The translations under genes and the position numbers were made by a program. This document shows positions 26,357-37,001 of a stretch of 64,000 nt of DNA, in pieces (positions within the stretch are counted from its first letter, which is position 1; each line of letters starts with the position of its first letter). The notes beneath the pieces were generated by a model that did not search any database, was not told the origin of the DNA, and was given only the letters and a program-made list of their open reading frames with translations. This DNA is from Marthasterias glacialis (lineage: Eukaryota; Echinodermata; Asteroidea; Forcipulatida; Asteriidae), in contig OU452228.1 in NCBI GenBank assembly GCA_911728455.2, positions 24,822,438-24,886,437 on the forward strand, in the 5' to 3' direction.

Positions 26357-26515
26357 TCACATGCTCGTTTCATGCTGCTTCTGTCGGTGTGGCGTCAGCA
26401 TTTCAACGCACTCCTCTGGATCAGTTCCCTTTAGTGGTTGGTACCCTGCCTCAAGTCTGTGCTCATCAAGACGAGGTCCCCAGTCTGCTGTCGGCTTTAC
26501 GGATATTCGTATCCG
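26357..26515 (-). CDS. SLC6 gene exon 13, cytosolic C-terminus
   Basis: Acceptor ends CATGAAAG. It encodes [20 protein letters not shown], then a 32-residue tail ending HETSM and TGA (26357-26359). RIRxSVxPTxDWGP is a family hallmark just after TM12. Confidence 0.9.
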   Translation of the reverse strand, partial: RIRISVKPTADWGPRLDEHRLEAGYQPLKGTDPEECVEMLTPHRQKQHETSM

Positions 26516-29500
26516 CTTTCATGGATGAAAACAAAAATCAACAGAAGCTGTGCATTATTGTCAAATAATTGTCACCATGTCAAATAATGGTAAGTTTTCT
26601 CATTAGCTTATCAACTATAACTGAGTTGTTCACGTGTTATTTAGCAATTGGTATTTTAACAAAAATAGTCCCTAGAAAACATCTTTTGGCGAGAGAATAT
26701 TTCAATGGGAAGAACGTCTTCATGTATGAAAAAGGCCCAAATCCCCAATTATGCATTGTTGCATGCATGTTCACAGATGCTTGTGTCTCTTACCTCGAGT
26801 ATGGTTCCCTGTAGTCCATAAATGTAATACACTGGGTATAAAAGTGGTGGTAACAGTGAGCTAATAGTCAGGAGCCAGCCGAGAGCAAGTGCCCAATTGG
26901 GGTAAGGGTCGCCATTGCCGTACGTCAGCGGAGTATACACAACAATGGAGGAAATTAACACACACTAAAGCCGAAGGGAAAGAGAGGTAATATTTATTGA
27001 CCGAAATGATTCGGAAAATAATATCCAAAAGATCACAGTGATCGAAACGTCGAGTTGTTACCACCGGTCCTGTTCAGAACCACCACAACTCAACCAGAGA
27101 TTTCACACTGTGTTACCGCAACCCTTACTAGATAGAACAAGGTGAAACTGCTTTTTTGCAAGTTACATTATTTGTCAAAATATACAGATTTTGCGAAAAT
27201 TGCAGTGCCTGCTAGTACCAAAGATCAGGTAAAAAAATACAAAACTAAAATGTCAAATAAACATATAAACACTCCCCAGGAAAGGTTGATTCAAAATGCA
27301 TTAATAAATTTCACACGACATAACAGTTGCCTTCATGACTGTAGAGAAGCCGCCTGTGTGATCCATTTTTTCTTATTGTCGATTCGAGTTTTACTTTGTT
27401 ATTTTACAAATTCTTAAAAGTCTTACCACTAGTGTAATTGGTGTGACAATCCACCATGATATCTTCCAGTATACATGGAGGTTGAAGCCAATCATCTGTT
27501 TCAAATCCACTAGGAACTTGTTGACACCTGCGTCCAAAAAGACATACAATTACTAGATTATACTGTTAGGGAACAATGCACAGATTGTTTCCAGTTTATT
27601 AATGTGGGAGGATTTAAGTATAGATCGATCTATTAAGCTACACCCTATGGTGTACTGACCACTCCAAGCCATTTGTGACCAAGGGTAAAGGGTGATAAAG
27701 GTTCTTCGAAAAGACGGCTTAAGCTTTGCGCCTGCTAAGACTCAGTCAGGCATTTTGAAACCACGTGCTTTGTTTCTTAAAGGCCCAAAGTATCTCCTAA
27801 AAATGAAAGCTGCCATTTTAATATCTGCATGTTGCCACAATTTGCTGCGATTGCACATGCAGACTAAGACCGTGTCCGAATCAAGCAACTTGGGCTACGG
27901 CTATTGCCGATGGCTGCAGTGATAACGTTGACGGATATAGATATGATCCAGCCGTAGCCACTGCCAAAGCCATCAACTCGAACACGGTCTAAGTTCGTTC
28001 ACCTCTAGCGATGATCGAGGGACGGAGGCTTATGCGTCGTTCCACTGCACCTATAGCTAGGAAGATATTGGTGGGCGGGGCTTAATAGATTGGTCACTTA
28101 TGTCATGCTATATTATTTAAACATTACCATAGAAATGGCCAACTATAATGACTTCCATGGTCGACACAAGAAGCAGAGAAATATTTGCAGCAAATGCGTT
28201 CATCAGGGTCACGAGGTGTATACCACCCTGGTAAAAACAAATAAAAATTAATACAAAAATGTCATGAAATTACAACAAAAGCAAATTATGGATATACCTA
28301 AAGTCCACATTAATTGTATTTGGTTAAAAGGATACGAAATTCGAGTTGTGCACGAAACAAGAAAAGAAATCTACGATCGAAAGAGATTTCAAAGAGTAGA
28401 ACAGTCTGTTCTTAGTGCCATTTCTTTGCCAAGCTTTTCTCTCTTTATCCAAAGTCACTTAGATTCCAGTGTGGAACACGAAGAGCACAATGAATGCACT
28501 TGACTTTTGAGTGGAGTTATTTGACCAGCCAAAGATGGTACAAGTTTGACGTAATATTTTTGCTGATAACCGTTTTGTGCTGATCAAAATTGTGATTAGT
28601 TACCTTTTTGTTTAAACAGATTTGTAAAAATGAGCTCAACTGATCAAGTCGACAAAATGGGTATCCACTTGAATCGAATGGCCGACATTTTGACGTGTGT
28701 AAATTAGCAATAATAATCTTTGAGTCGCTAGATGGCAGCAAACATAATGTACACAGGGGTAATTTGTCATTGTTTACCACGGTCATTCTTAACGAAGTTA
28801 CAGGTTCTCTATGGTTTTTTCGAGAACAGTGACTTTTACCATTCAAGTCTGCTGCCATTGAGCGTTCCCAATTGTCTCCAATGTTGTTACCTGTGTAACC
28901 ATAGGTAGCCCAAGAAGAAAGCAGACGACACACAAGATAAGCGTGACCAACGTCTTGTACTTGCGTAAATTCTTAAAGCGTCCCTCTAAGTCATCCACTA
29001 AGCCTGTGATGATTGCTTCGAATAACGTGAACTTCAGAAAGAAACAGATGTACACTTGAGTAACAAGGTCCAGTCAATCGAGGCAACTTGGAGGCAATCA
29101 CCATGGGAGACTTTGGAACACTAGGTGGCAGCAGACTTACCAGGTAAATACCTGGTAAGTCTGCTGCTATCTAGTGTTTTCAAAAGTCTCCCGTTGCATT
29201 GCACGCAATTCTGTACGGCATAAGGATGCACCCAACTAAAATAAAGTCCTATTATTATAATAAATACAACCAACGCTAAATGTTAAATATTCAAAAATAC
29301 TCAAACAATAGTTTGAAGTCTCTCCGTCTTTTGAAATAAGAACACAAAAATGCAGTGACATCTAAACTTTAGTTTTCTTATCAATTTTAGGGGGTAGTCC
29401 AAGGTCTCTCTTAGCTACGCCCGTCACAAAGAAAAAATCCGCAACAGGCAGTACGCTTGTGAGCAAAATAATTATGACAATTTTCAAGACCTAGCTTACC

Positions 29501-32500
29501 CAAACTACCCAAAATTGAGAGTCAATGCCCGAGATACAATATTGGACCCTATTTCTTTAATTCCTAAAAGTATTGACCCTCAATTCTGTCTTTTATTTTG
29601 ATTCAGTCGCTATTTACTGGGGTACACCTACAAGGGACATGATGTCACTTGATGAACAAAGGAAATAATGTGAACATTAAAACAACTACGATTGTTTTTC
29701 TTTTTAAGATTTCTTGGAACTGGCCTTCTTGCTTGTAAATTATTGCTTCCTGTGACAAGGCCCTTAAATAATAAAAATAGGAAAAACACAAACCCAAAGT
29801 TTGTGTTTACAGCCTTTGTGTATAGCTGTCGTCCTACGGGCGCAATGCATTTTGCTCAAATTCGCTGGGGTATGGTTCGAATATTCATTTTTAAAATACA
29901 AATGCAAATGTCTTCCTTTTCAGTCGAGCGCATTTGAGCTATGCGCATAACTTTGTCGTATGGATTAATTTATTATCCTTGAGTATAAGCTAAATCCCGT
30001 TCGTTTTTACACTCGAGTTTATATACTTAAAGTGGACTTTGATAACAGGAAAGACAGACAACAATATAAAATGATATACGTCGACCTTGAAGACCAGGTC
30101 AATAACCGGATTATACGCTCATCTTTGTGAGGTCCCTAAAAACTATAGAAAGAATCCAACGGCTAAATTTCTTTGGCAAACAATTCAAGAATATTAACTT
30201 GTAGTGCATGAATCACCAGAAATACGTCAACGCCTGCTTGAATAAAGTGTAGAAAAATTGGAAAAGCACAAGTGGAAATTACCTCACTCCCAATTCCAAG
30301 CATAAACACCATGATGAAGAACAAGATGGACCAAAGAGGAGCTAGCGGCATTCTGGCAATGGCCTCAGGGTAGGCGATAAATGCCAGCCCGGGCCCTGTA
30401 TAGAAGGAAAAAAAGATAATGAGGTAACAACTAAAGAAACGTTTGTCTATTGTACATGCCAGTATGGCAAACTTAACCAGATCGAACAATATTGGGAAAG
30501 AGAGAGAGAATATAACAGTTACTGTGTGTTAGCGAGCCCGACAAAGACGACCATATACCGGTACTTAATGTAACCGACCGACTTAGTCAAGTTGTTTGTC
30601 AGTCGATTACGTACTTAGTTTCGTGTAATCAATTTGCATCCGTAACAAATAATTCAGATTGAGATTTGATCAGAGCATGCATCTGAATAACTGAAATGCA
30701 CTGAACCAGCTCGTGTGCCGTGTTGCACTGTGGCAATTATTATTCTCGCATCACCAGCCACGGCAAAAGGAGTCAATTTTCCGTTCCTTCCTTTTCCTGA
30801 ATTTAACATTAATTTGGGACTAAGTATTAAAACGTTACTTTTGAGGAGTTAAAAGAACCATCTCTAAGTACACAACGACCATCCTGCTCTATATCTTGGG
30901 TGAGTTTTATGTGAAAATTAGGAAAACGTATTTTACTAAAGAATGTCGGTTTATTGTTCAACTGGACGTAACTCGCAGCTAGGACGAAATGCAGAATGTT
31001 AATAGACCTTATGCATTGACGTCATCACGCCGCCATCTTAGAGGTAAAACGATGATGTAACAATGGAAACGCAGAGATTTGTACGCGCGGCGCACAGGAT
31101 TGGCCAATGAACAACCTCATTTTGACCTCTAGGCGAGGGCGCCCCACTCAAATGACGTCATGTGCATAAGGTCTATAGACCTACCTTGGGTTGTATTAGT
31201 TATTGTAAGAACATTATATTGTATGTGATTCATAGGCCAACCGCTGCAGTCAGTTTTCTTATGAGACTGTTTTAGATGTGGTAGAGATCTGTAAACACAT
31301 GCGTAAGAATGGCACGGCCTCTGTAGTTTTGTTTGAGCTGATTCCTTATAAATAATTATTGCATGATGTAATAATAGAGAGAAGAAAAGAATACAACTTA
31401 CCTTCATCTACTTATTGAAATGTATAATTATTATTGCTGAATTTGGGATGAGTCTATACACTTTCGCTGCATAACTCAAACATGCTTATCTTTAAAGAAT
31501 TTTAAAAAGTATTAAGTCATATTGTTATGTTACTTATTTGCTGCTGTGACACCCAACCTCCAGCATTATAATGAACCATTGAGGATGTTGAGAAGGTTAA
31601 TGAAACAACACTTTATTTAAGGTACGGATTGTAGAAGTCATAGTTAAAAAACATAAACGTGTATTTGTTACTTTTATTTGAATTTGTGAAATGAAGGATT
31701 AATCAAAGTGTACAAAATAGATGGATCAAAACCAATTGGCTTTATTCGATTATGGAATAATTATAGCATTCGAGCACATTGAGTCTTTATTGTTTTGGTG
31801 ACAAAATTTACAGAATTTGTATAGAACGATGGAAAGCTGTGCGCTTTGCCAAAAGCTGACACGACGTCGAGTGAGAAGGGTTTTAATGTAAGAACTAACA
31901 TCAACTGTTCTTATCTTGACATAAGTTGTTATTGTCCCCACTTACGTGTAGCCTTAAAATAGCTTACTGTTTTTATATTTTTTTTGTAGTTTTAGTAACT
32001 TTGTTATAAGGAGTGAAATGAAGCCCCTCTAACACTCTTATTACTATTGGTGCTAATTGGTGACTTTTTAATTTGATCTAGTAAGGAGATAGATTTTACT
32101 TTGTTATTGTATGACGGATGTAATTAACAAACCAAAGATTCAACAACCTTTGAAAACTGTTCTTGCACCTAGTCCTTGTCTTGGCTCCACTTGATCACAT
32201 TAAGGTCAACAGAAGAAGGAAGAAAGAACCCAAAATTTAATGGTTTTAAGTTTGAAAGGGAGAAAAAAAGTTTTACCAGAAGTGACGACTTTATCCACCG
32301 TGGTACCGGCATCATGTGCCATAAATCCCAGTACAGAGAAAACAACAAACCCGCCGAATATGCTTGTGAAGCAGTCAAGCCAAGCCACTATCACAGCATC
32401 TCTGTCAATGCAAAAAGATATGCAGATGAGTTGATGAGTTACTCTTAAGAAAGCTCAAGGTATTATGCAGGGTGAGTTCATTATCAAAGTAACATTAGGG

Positions 32501-35133
32501 TTAACCAAAACTGTTTAAATACTTACGCATAAAAATGAAATAAATAGCGCAGAACGCACGCACATTTCCAAAGGATTATGTTTGTCACTCTGCTTGTTTT
32601 ACTCGTGCTAATGGAGGTGTGTTTGAATTACGCGCGGTATTCACTAAATCATGCGTGTGATAAAAGTACTCACTTAAGACTGTTCTGGTGCCATTTGTTG
32701 TAACTTGATAGGGTATGTAATGTGCCGAAAGAACAACCAAGAGAGAAGAACACTTGTACTGCAGCATCTTGCCATACCTTTAAATGACAATTTTAAAACA
32801 CATCAACAAAAAACACCGATCATGTGTACAGTTTGAACGATGACAGACTGTTAGTATAAGGACATACTGAGCGAGCGTTCATATGTATTAACTTTGGGGG
32901 TATATCGCTACCTGCTTTACACTCTTTATAAAAATGAGAAACTCCCCTAGTCCTACTTCAGCTTATACCTGAATGTGGTTATATAGGAATAATAATTTTC
33001 ACTGCAAGGAAGTAGAGGTAAACAACAAATTAACTCTATTACTATTGGAAGCATATCTGCCTGTCTCGTCACAGTAAACACTGTTCCTTCTTAAACCCAT
33101 GTAGCATTTTTTTGCGGCATTACAATAAACATTCATTATTTAGACTAGGCCTCCCTTGCAAATAAACATGCCTCAACAAACTGTAATGAGCGCATAAAGC
33201 TCTTTAACGTGATTTATACGGTATATCAATATTCTGCCATGTTTTCCATCTGATGCAACTATATGCAACGATATAAAGACACCCACTTATTATTCATCTA
33301 GAGTTTTTCCCATGTTTTGACATTACAGAATGTTGGTGTGTTCTTTGGGTAATCTCGTAGCTGATGAAGATTTCAACATAAAAAGTAATCATCACTTCAC
33401 ATCGGTTAATATTAACTGTGTTTTTAGAAAATTTGTATCGCGAAATCGTTCACCGAAATAAGAGAAATCTCAAATTTGAATCTCGTATTGCGCTGACGTG
33501 CTGACTTGCGTTGTGTTGATGTATTAGAAGTCCAGATTACCTTAGGCAAGAGAAGCTTAACAGGGTCGGGTCTCATGTAGAAAATGATTCCATCCACAGC
33601 ACCCTCAAGTGTTATGCCTCGGAAAAATAGGGCCACCAAAACAAAATATGGGAAGGTTGATGTCACATACACCACCTGTGTAATCAATTAAAACGATCAT
33701 CCCCTTTTAAAAGTTTATTACAGACTAAAGTGAACTTTAGGACGCTGGTATACACATACCAACAAATTATATCAAGGTAAGCTTTGAAAATAATGACAAT
33801 CGCTCAAACTGTTAATCTCTCCTTATGAGTGGTGAATGTTAATGTTTTGATTATCGATATCGCAAATCTGATTTCAGGAGCCGGCAATTATCACGGTGAT
33901 GCCTAAATAAATATTGACATGTAGTCGACCTCGACGTTTTAATCTTTATAATACATTAACATGCAAACGTCTGTTATCGCAAGTACAACAATAACATTAG
34001 GTAGGCCAAGAAAATTACTTAACATGATGCTTTTCCTGTTAGGCTATCAGGAATTGAAAAATAAAAACTTACTTTTCCGGATGATTGTATCCCTTTCGCT
34101 AAGGATAGGAATACTATGAGCCAAGCCAGTAGGAGGCACAATGCCAAGTCCCACTTGATCACACCCAGGTCATCTATACCGTCTGACATGTCCAGCACTC
34201 GGTTACTGAAACGGGCAAGGAAAGATCAAGTTTAATTCAAGGGAGAAATAAGACATTACACGAAGAAAATTAGGAACAGAACAGAAACTGTTCACCCTCG
34301 TTTGGTGAGCACAATTTATGTATTAAAATATCGGTTATTGAAAGTATCTTTATTAATCGAATAAGGGGGTGGTGTGGCGTAATCGTATGCAAAATACCAA
34401 TGCATTTCGAACTACACCATAGCGTTTTGACCTTTTTGTAGGTTATGGGGTGGGGGAGGGTGCTAGGGGTGGGGGAATAATCGTGTAATGGGCCCGTACC
34501 TTCTTGATGATCAGTTCGTCAGACATTTAAAAAAAAGTATGCTATTAGTTCTTATATGTATTTAGGGCCTATTTTTTAAAATGAGAATGAAGAAAATATA
34601 CAATTATTTACTTGAAGTATTCCTCGCTAGGTCGTATCGCAACAAAAGACCCGTTCACAGTTGTGTCATTGCCAGAGAGATCACCACTGCCGCCACTTAA
34701 ACTGGCAGTTCCATTCGTGTTGTAGTAGTTAGGCATACCGTAGGTGTCACTTGTGATGTAGTCGAAGGTGTCATTGACGGATGTGTCATTGACAAAAGTG
34801 TCGTTGATCCCAGAATCTTCACTGGCCTTAGTGACTCTACAGTTGGGTGTGTTCCAGTAGTTGTCACATGTCTTCCATGGTACTTCCCTGGTGAATGAGG
34901 CGAAGATGTAGAACAGGGCATAGGCGATGATGACATTGTAGAACGTGGCAACAAATAATGTCATAACAACCATGCCGTATCCAAGCCCTGTTTAACCAAA
35001 TAAAACCTTGGTAAATTTGTCGTTGGTTTCAAGGTTTAATCGAAAAATAAACAATTCTCAATTTCAAAGCTTTTAGTTAAATGGCTACCAGCAGTGGCGT
35101 AACCAGACATTTCTATTATATTTATACTTTAGT

Positions 35134-35184
<51 letters not shown>

Positions 35185-36127
35185 TCGATTGAAATTTAGT
35201 CTATTCGATTGAAACTAGGGTCAAACTGCAAAAGATTTGCCCCTGGCCCCAATCGAAAAGAGTGAGTTTCAATCTAACTATTTAAAAGAGCAGGTTTTTG
35301 TTTTATTAAGGAACGAACCCCCTGCCCCACCATTACTACCAATATCCAATTATCCTGAAAAATAAATCCGTCTGAAACATTACGTGTGAAAAAATTGTCC
35401 TCATACCATACTGGTTTCATAGAAGTGCACAAATTTCAGTGTTTTCTCGGAAACTTGAAAAATTTCACAAAATTTTATGAAATCTTCACAGGCTGGATGT
35501 TTTATTTGTACACTGAAAACACGATGATTGGAAAAAGCCTGTGGTGTAGCCTACCTTACCGTGGTTGTGTCTATACGACTCTTATATGTCTGGATAAAAC
35601 GGCGATCCCTGTCTGTCTCACCTTTAGCTATAGGAGTGCACTTCCAGACACTGATGCAGCCTAGACTGGAGAATTGCCCCATCGCCATCTCCAAGAAGAA
35701 TATTGGCAGCCCGACAACAAGCATCATTATTACGTAGGGGATCAAAAAAGCACCTACAGTAAAAGTTATGTATTAGAATGAAATACTAATTGAAGGAAAT
35801 CACAAACATTTATTAAACATGAAACATGATTAAAATATCTAATGCTTTCAATTTCATGAAATTATGTTTGAAACACGAAACTCTTCAAAGTGTAAATGGC
35901 CCACCTCCACCGTCTTCATAGCATAAGAAAGGAAACCTCCAGATGTTACCGAGACCCACGGCATAGCTCACACAGGACAACACGAAGTCGAGTTTCCCAG
36001 ACCAGTTGCCCCTCTCACTCCCTCCTCCCTCCCCTTCCTCCTTCCGCTCTTTCTTGGTACTTGCAACCTCACTGGTGGCAAGGTGGCCGTCCGTGTTAGC
36101 TTCGTCACTTTCGTTGCGTTTTTCCAT
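26357..36127 (-). CDS. SLC6-family Na+/Cl--dependent amino-acid or neurotransmitter transporter, complete gene
   Basis: Thirteen coding exons join in frame to 670 residues; typical SLC6 proteins are 600-700 with 12 TMs. TM1 holds [20 protein letters not shown] (residues 55-74). Gly58 stands where monoamine transporters have Asp, so a monoamine substrate is unlikely. TM2 ends in [12 protein letters not shown]3 has the conserved FYN, TM6 has FFSLG then SSYNKW, and TM7 has [18 protein letters not shown]8 reads LGIGSEFTLFEA, closest in style to the glycine/proline transporter group; the tail has [14 protein letters not shown]159 and C168 in extracellular loop 2 match the conserved disulfide. Start: ATG at 36127 (MEKRNESDE); an in-frame start 12 codons upstream (36163) is possible. 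The plasma-membrane Na+-coupled symport role is family knowledge; substrate is not determined. It lies downstream of an SLC5 gene on the same strand, across a satellite array. Confidence 0.95.
26794..26964 (-). CDS. SLC6 gene exon 12, end of TM11 and TM12
   Basis: 57 codons, phase 0. [16 protein letters not shown], then [20 protein letters not shown] (TM12) and LYPVYYIYG. Donor CTCGAG/GTAAGA. Confidence 0.93.
27427..27527 (-). CDS. SLC6 gene exon 11, start of TM11
   Basis: Acceptor GGACGCAG. Encodes [15 protein letters not shown], then [15 protein letters not shown]. Donor GTG/GTAAGA. Confidence 0.93.
27863..27993. mobile_element. MITE related to the ggcttcggctc family, in SLC6 intron 10
   Basis: Left CTAAGACCGTGTCCGAATCA then TTGGGCTACGGCT. 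The inverse of the right end reads CTTAGACCGTGTTCGAGTTG then GGCTACGGCTGG. The TCGAA/GGCT arrangement resembles 52196-52334 but the outer 10 bp differ. Confidence 0.6.
28128..28227 (-). CDS. SLC6 gene exon 10, TM10
   Basis: Acceptor TTTTTACCAG. Encodes [20 protein letters not shown], then [13 protein letters not shown]. Donor TATG/GTAATG, phase 1. Confidence 0.92.
28891..29031 (-). CDS. SLC6 gene exon 9, end of TM8 and TM9
   Basis: Acceptor TTTCTTTCTGAAG. Encodes [20 protein letters not shown], then [20 protein letters not shown]. Donor CAG/GTAACA. Confidence 0.94.
29105..29192. repeat. hairpin repeat, arms about 40 bp, loop about 6 nt, in SLC6 intron 8
   Basis: Left arm GGGAGACTTTGGAACACTAG then GTGGCAGCAGACTTACCAGG; the right arm is its inverse with a few differences and a 2-nt indel. 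The outer half recurs singly at 51110-51140 (GGGAGACTTTGGAACGCTTG GTGGCAGC). It begins only 73 bp upstream of exon 9 in transcript orientation. Confidence 0.8.
30283..30395 (-). CDS. SLC6 gene exon 8, extracellular loop 4 and start of TM8
   Basis: Acceptor TTCTATACAG. Encodes [20 protein letters not shown], then [18 protein letters not shown]. The GPGLAFI.YPEA motif is near-universal in the family. Donor GAG/GTAATT. Confidence 0.96.
31001..31176. mobile_element. 176-bp MITE with TGACGTCA in each terminus, SLC6 intron 7
   Basis: Left AATAGACCTTATGCATTGAC then GTCAT. The inverse of the right end reads ATAGACCTTATGCACATGAC then GTCAT. Each terminus carries the palindrome TGACGTCA, the consensus CRE sequence. 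Interior GC-rich (GCGCGGCGC). Confidence 0.8.
32277..32401 (-). CDS. SLC6 gene exon 7, TM7
   Basis: Acceptor GCATTGACAG. Encodes [20 protein letters not shown], then [12 protein letters not shown]. Donor TCTG/GTAAAA, phase 1. Confidence 0.95.
32674..32777 (-). CDS. SLC6 gene exon 6, TM6
   Basis: Acceptor ATTTAAAG, weak pyrimidine tract. Encodes [20 protein letters not shown], then [14 protein letters not shown]. Donor CTTAA/GTGAGT, phase 2. FFSLG is the unwound substrate-site segment of TM6; Ser in it is a chloride-site position in this family. Confidence 0.92.
33541..33675 (-). CDS. SLC6 gene exon 5, TM5
   Basis: Acceptor TTGATTACACAG. Encodes [20 protein letters not shown], then [17 protein letters not shown]. 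Donor AAG/GTAATC, phase 0. Confidence 0.95.
34073..34205 (-). CDS. SLC6 gene exon 4, TM4
   Basis: Acceptor TGCCCGTTTCAG. Encodes [20 protein letters not shown], then [16 protein letters not shown]. Donor AAA/GTAAGT, phase 0. Confidence 0.94.
34612..34987 (-). CDS. SLC6 gene exon 3, TM3 and extracellular loop 2
   Basis: Acceptor GGTTTAACAG-like (TTAAACAG). Encodes [20 protein letters not shown], the [10 protein letters not shown] disulfide loop, and a long Asn/Thr/Ser-rich loop with six N-glycosylation sequons (N180, N185, N190, N210, N225, N230). Donor TTCAA/GTAAAT, phase 2. Confidence 0.94.
34766..34810 (-). repeat. 15-bp coding tandem repeat, three copies, each encoding an NDT sequon
   Basis: Inside SLC6 exon 3: plus-strand units GTGTCATTGACGGAT, GTGTCATTGACAAAA and GTGTCGTTGATCCCA. 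Translated on the minus strand it gives [14 protein letters not shown] (residues 180-193). Confidence 0.85.
35132..35183 (+). repeat. (GTT)n microsatellite, about 17 units, in SLC6 intron 2
   Basis: Uninterrupted GTT repeat, likely length-polymorphic. A repeat end reading GTGGCGTAACCAGACA lies just upstream at 35093. Confidence 0.95.
35622..35753 (-). CDS. SLC6 gene exon 2, TM2
   Basis: Acceptor TTTTACTGTAG. Encodes [20 protein letters not shown], then [17 protein letters not shown]. Donor AAAG/GTGAGA, phase 1. Confidence 0.95.
35905..36127 (-). CDS. SLC6 gene exon 1, cytosolic N-terminus and TM1
   Basis: From ATG at 36127: a charged Glu/Lys/Gly-rich N-terminus, then [20 protein letters not shown] and [14 protein letters not shown]. 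Donor GGAG/GTGGGC, phase 1. A C- and T-rich plus-strand stretch at 36010-36050 corresponds to the [10 protein letters not shown] segment. Confidence 0.93.
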
Positions 36128-37001
36128 CTTAACAAAACAGTAAATACTGTTTGAAGGAAACACCTTCTGTAGCAGCGGCTACTATGACTTCACCATCAGC
36201 TGAAATATTACAACCCAAATAACTTGTAATTTGGAAGGAGCCGGTTGAAAGCCATTTAAATACAGCGTCCCTGGGTTAATGACACACCAAGCTGGAGGAG
36301 ATCAATGCTCACAAAACACAAACAACCAAACTAAAGCGTGGACTTCAAAACATGAACCATATAGCAAAACCGAAGAGCGTTGTAAACGTGGCACAAAGCA
36401 TGCATAGCTCTTTAAACAGCCAAAGCAAACTGCATGAGACTGATTGTGATTGTCCCGCAAAATTCTCAATATGAGAATAAAAAAAAAGGTTATCACATAA
36501 TCTTGATACCATCGTTTGCGCATGACGACAGCGTGTGTATTATGATTGCCAGTGACTATGATTAGATGAAGTTCAACAGTCCACAGGAATTATTTTGAGC
36601 AAACATCTGCGGATTTCCCGTGTAGCTAAGACTTGCTGTGTAATTCTAATATTGATGTATGGTGCGGTAATACGTCCGAAGTCCACCTTCTGTATCCAGC
36701 CAGAGACTACTTCTTAAAAAGGTGTAATGACACTTGACATTAAGTCTTTCTTTTAAGTTTTTCTGTATAAGTTAACATTTTATTGTATTGTTTGTAATCT
36801 ACAAAGTATACCATATATATATTTTCACTTTTATCGCATTCGTAATCCCCAAGACTTTTCTAAAGTTCAACTTCAAATTTTTATGAAACATAAATTGAAA
36901 ACGGACACAAAGATATTTATTAGTTAAGACACATAAAATAAAAAAAATATGTAAGCCGCTGTGGTAGTCATTCGGTAGGTCTAGCTACCGCCCCGGCTAC
37001 A
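36128..37001. other. upstream region of the SLC6 gene
   Basis: About 0.9 kb between the SLC6 start codon and the satellite. I see no clear TATA box or untranslated exon. This short interval, or sequence beyond the array, must hold the promoter. Confidence 0.4.

Noticed and set aside
26985..27125. Possible retroelement 3' end (ATCACAGTGATCGAAACGTCG)
   Set aside because: The phrase looks familiar from dispersed repeats, but no reverse transcriptase or endonuclease coding sequence is nearby to support a class.
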